Assembly: GCA_027038835.1 (NCBI GenBank)
Contig: JALWGC010000010.1
Location: forward strand, 1-37,242
Reading direction: 5' to 3'
DNA length: 37,242 nt
Origin: Helicobacteraceae bacterium
GTDB taxonomy: Bacteria; Campylobacterota; Campylobacteria; Campylobacterales; Sulfurimonadaceae
Both the position numbers and the translations under genes were made by a program. Position 1 is the first letter of the stretch. Each line of letters starts with the position of its first letter. The notes beneath the pieces were generated by a model, which ran no database searches, was not told the origin of the DNA, and saw nothing but the letters and a program-made list of their open reading frames with translations. Shown one piece after another: positions 36,074 to 37,242 of this stretch.

Positions 36074-37242
36074 CTACTGGAGTAGTCTAAGAACGTTTTG
36101 TTGAACGGCATTTGCCTGACTCATAGCGTATGAACCGGATTGCGCCAAGATGTTGAGTTTAGAGAAGTTCGCACTTTCAGCTGCGAAATCGACATCTCTG
36201 ATTTGGCTTTCTGCCGCTTTGACGTTAACTTGCGTAACAGAAACGTTGTTGATAGTCGAAACCATCTGATTTTGAACAGAACCGAGGTCTGAGCGGATAG
36301 CATCGAGCTGTTTTGTAGCAGCTTCCGCGATAGCCATCATCGCTTGCGCACCTGCATATGTCGTAACACCAGAACCAAGGTCGTCTGTCGCTCCGATAAC
36401 GTTCGTGTTGGCGAATGCACCCATAGCTTTAGCTTCTGTGTTGCTAAATCCATCGAGAGTCGTTCTAAGGTTTACAGTCGCTTCATCTGTAGTACCTGCA
36501 TCGAAAACGGCATCTGATACACGGATGTCGCCGCCACCGAGTTTAATCATAGTCAAGTTACCGGAGTATTGACCGTCATCTATACCTGCAACAGAAGAGA
36601 GTCCGCTTGTATCGATCATTCTACCGTCACGCGAAGTAAGTTCGAGATGACCTCTTGCATCGACCGATGCGGTAACGCCTGTTGTCTCTTTTTCGGCGTT
36701 GATAGCTTGTACGAGAACACCTGTGTTGTCGTTTGCTTTGACATCGTTAGCGACGATAGTTACGCCGTTGATGCTAAATGTGATGGCACCTGTAGCAGCT
36801 ACTGAAGCAGTACCGGTTTCGACAACGTTGTAAGAAGCTTTTACGCCGAGCGCATCGGAGTTTTTATTAATAACTTCCGCCAACGCTCCAAAACCTTCAC
36901 CTGCACCACTACCCATAGTAACACTTTCAAGTGTAACTACAGCACCTGCATCACCGTTTACACCGCTAAATGTAAGACTAATCGAACCTGTAGCTACATC
37001 ATGTGTAGTTTCAAAGCGGGTATGCCCGATTTTATCCGAACTTGTAGCGCCAATGGAAACACCGACTGTTTCGTTGGAGTATCCACCGATTTGGAAATTC
37101 GCGTTTGTAAAACCGCCTGAGAGCAACGTTTTACCGTTGTATGACGTAGTTTTAGCGATATTGTCAAGCTCTTGCATCAATCTTGAAATATCCGCTTGAA
37201 GCGCTTTTCTCGTATCGGTTGTTTGACCGTCTTGTGCAGCTT
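36074..37242 (-). CDS. Flagellin, second copy, 5' end beyond the window
   Basis: The frame stays open to the right edge; about 389 C-terminal residues are visible and the N-terminal about 95 residues lie outside. It is nearly the same protein as the copy at 34458-35918: by hand count about 40 differences in 368 shared residues, concentrated in the surface-exposed middle (for example [13 protein letters not shown] against TASVAATGAITFS). The ends are almost invariant and it finishes QQNVLRLLQ. DNA identity is patchy, with long near-identical blocks between stretches full of silent changes. Its promoter is not visible. A hairpin follows the stop. Confidence 0.95.
   Translation of the reverse strand, partial: AAQDGQTTDTRKALQADISRLMQELDNIAKTTSYNGKTLLSGGFTNANFQIGGYSNETVGVSIGATSSDKIGHTRFETTHDVATGSISLTFSGVNGDAGAVVTLESVTMGSGAGEGFGALAEVINKNSDALGVKASYNVVETGTASVAATGAITFSINGVTIVANDVKANDNTGVLVQAINAEKETTGVTASVDARGHLELTSRDGRMIDTSGLSSVAGIDDGQYSGNLTMIKLGGGDIRVSDAVFDAGTTDEATVNLRTTLDGFSNTEAKAMGAFANTNVIGATDDLGSGVTTYAGAQAMMAIAEAATKQLDAIRSDLGSVQNQMVSTINNVSVTQVNVKAAESQIRDVDFAAESANFSKLNILAQSGSYAMSQANAVQQNVLRLLQ
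36074..37242 (-). repeat. Tandem gene duplication (flagellin), repeat of 34458-35637
   Basis: The right-hand flagellin gene is a direct repeat of the left-hand one on the same strand, separated by 155 bases. Identical or nearly identical blocks include about 35048-35158 with about 36667-36777, and about 34904-34970 with about 36523-36589. Between them silent differences are dense, the pattern expected of gene conversion. Confidence 0.85.

Noticed and set aside
1-37242. CRISPR array, tRNA, rRNA or insertion sequence
   Set aside because: No repeat-spacer pattern, no recognisable tRNA cloverleaf, no rRNA and no transposase was seen in reading the window.

Overview
The window reads as chromosomal DNA of a flagellated member of the Campylobacterota (Epsilonproteobacteria). 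The evidence is a flagellin with the Campylobacter/Helicobacter-type residue 88-101 segment, sigma-28-like and sigma-54-like flagellar promoters, sigma-70 promoters that show mainly a strong TATAAT -10, and a GAPDH of the Helicobacter/Campylobacter type. The genus cannot be fixed from sequence alone. Genes are tightly packed, often with 4-base ATGA overlaps.

Layout. (1) 254-4665, minus strand: a Wzz-type polysaccharide co-polymerase, RecJ and CTP synthase PyrG. (2) 4762-7066, plus: GAPDH, LuxS and two small uncharacterised genes. (3) 7154-9354, plus: a YqiA-type esterase, a short NFACT/RqcH-family protein and a small charged protein. (4) 9351-12842, minus: B12-dependent methionine synthase MetH. 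LuxS makes homocysteine and MetH remethylates it, so both sides of the activated methyl cycle are here. (5) 12974-15268, plus: a lipoprotein and an outer-membrane beta-barrel protein, closed by a hairpin terminator. (6) 15315-18587, plus: a 1090-residue DUF4062-STAND NTPase with a helical-repeat C-terminus, a possible defence or cell-fate sensor. (7) 18636-28911, plus: fliD behind a sigma-28-like promoter, followed almost without gaps by eight glycan-modification genes. (8) 28939-34395, plus: an 1818-residue protein with about six glycosyltransferase modules and its own extended -10 promoter. (9) 34458 to the right edge, minus: two tandem, mosaic flagellin genes, the second cut by the window end; the inner one has a sigma-54-type promoter.

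Most interesting part. The genes after fliD encode a dTDP-3-acetamido-3,6-dideoxyhexose module (FdtA/QdtA-like isomerase, acetyltransferase, aminotransferase). They then encode three proteins that match, in kind and in order, the cytidine diphosphoramidate pathway known from Campylobacter jejuni capsule: a Cj1418-like glutamine kinase, a Cj1417-like class I glutamine amidotransferase and a Cj1416-like nucleotidyltransferase. Here the kinase carries an extra N-terminal, degenerate nucleotidyltransferase-like domain. The set is followed by a formyltransferase-like protein with an altered catalytic motif and a TagF-like, CDP-alcohol-type phosphotransferase. None of the known capsule genes for 3'-phosphorylation, methylation or MeOPN transfer is present. 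My inference is a flagellum-linked glycan carrying a phosphoramidate or related phospho-group, assembled by the giant glycosyltransferase and placed on flagellin. This is a hypothesis from gene content and position, not a demonstrated system.
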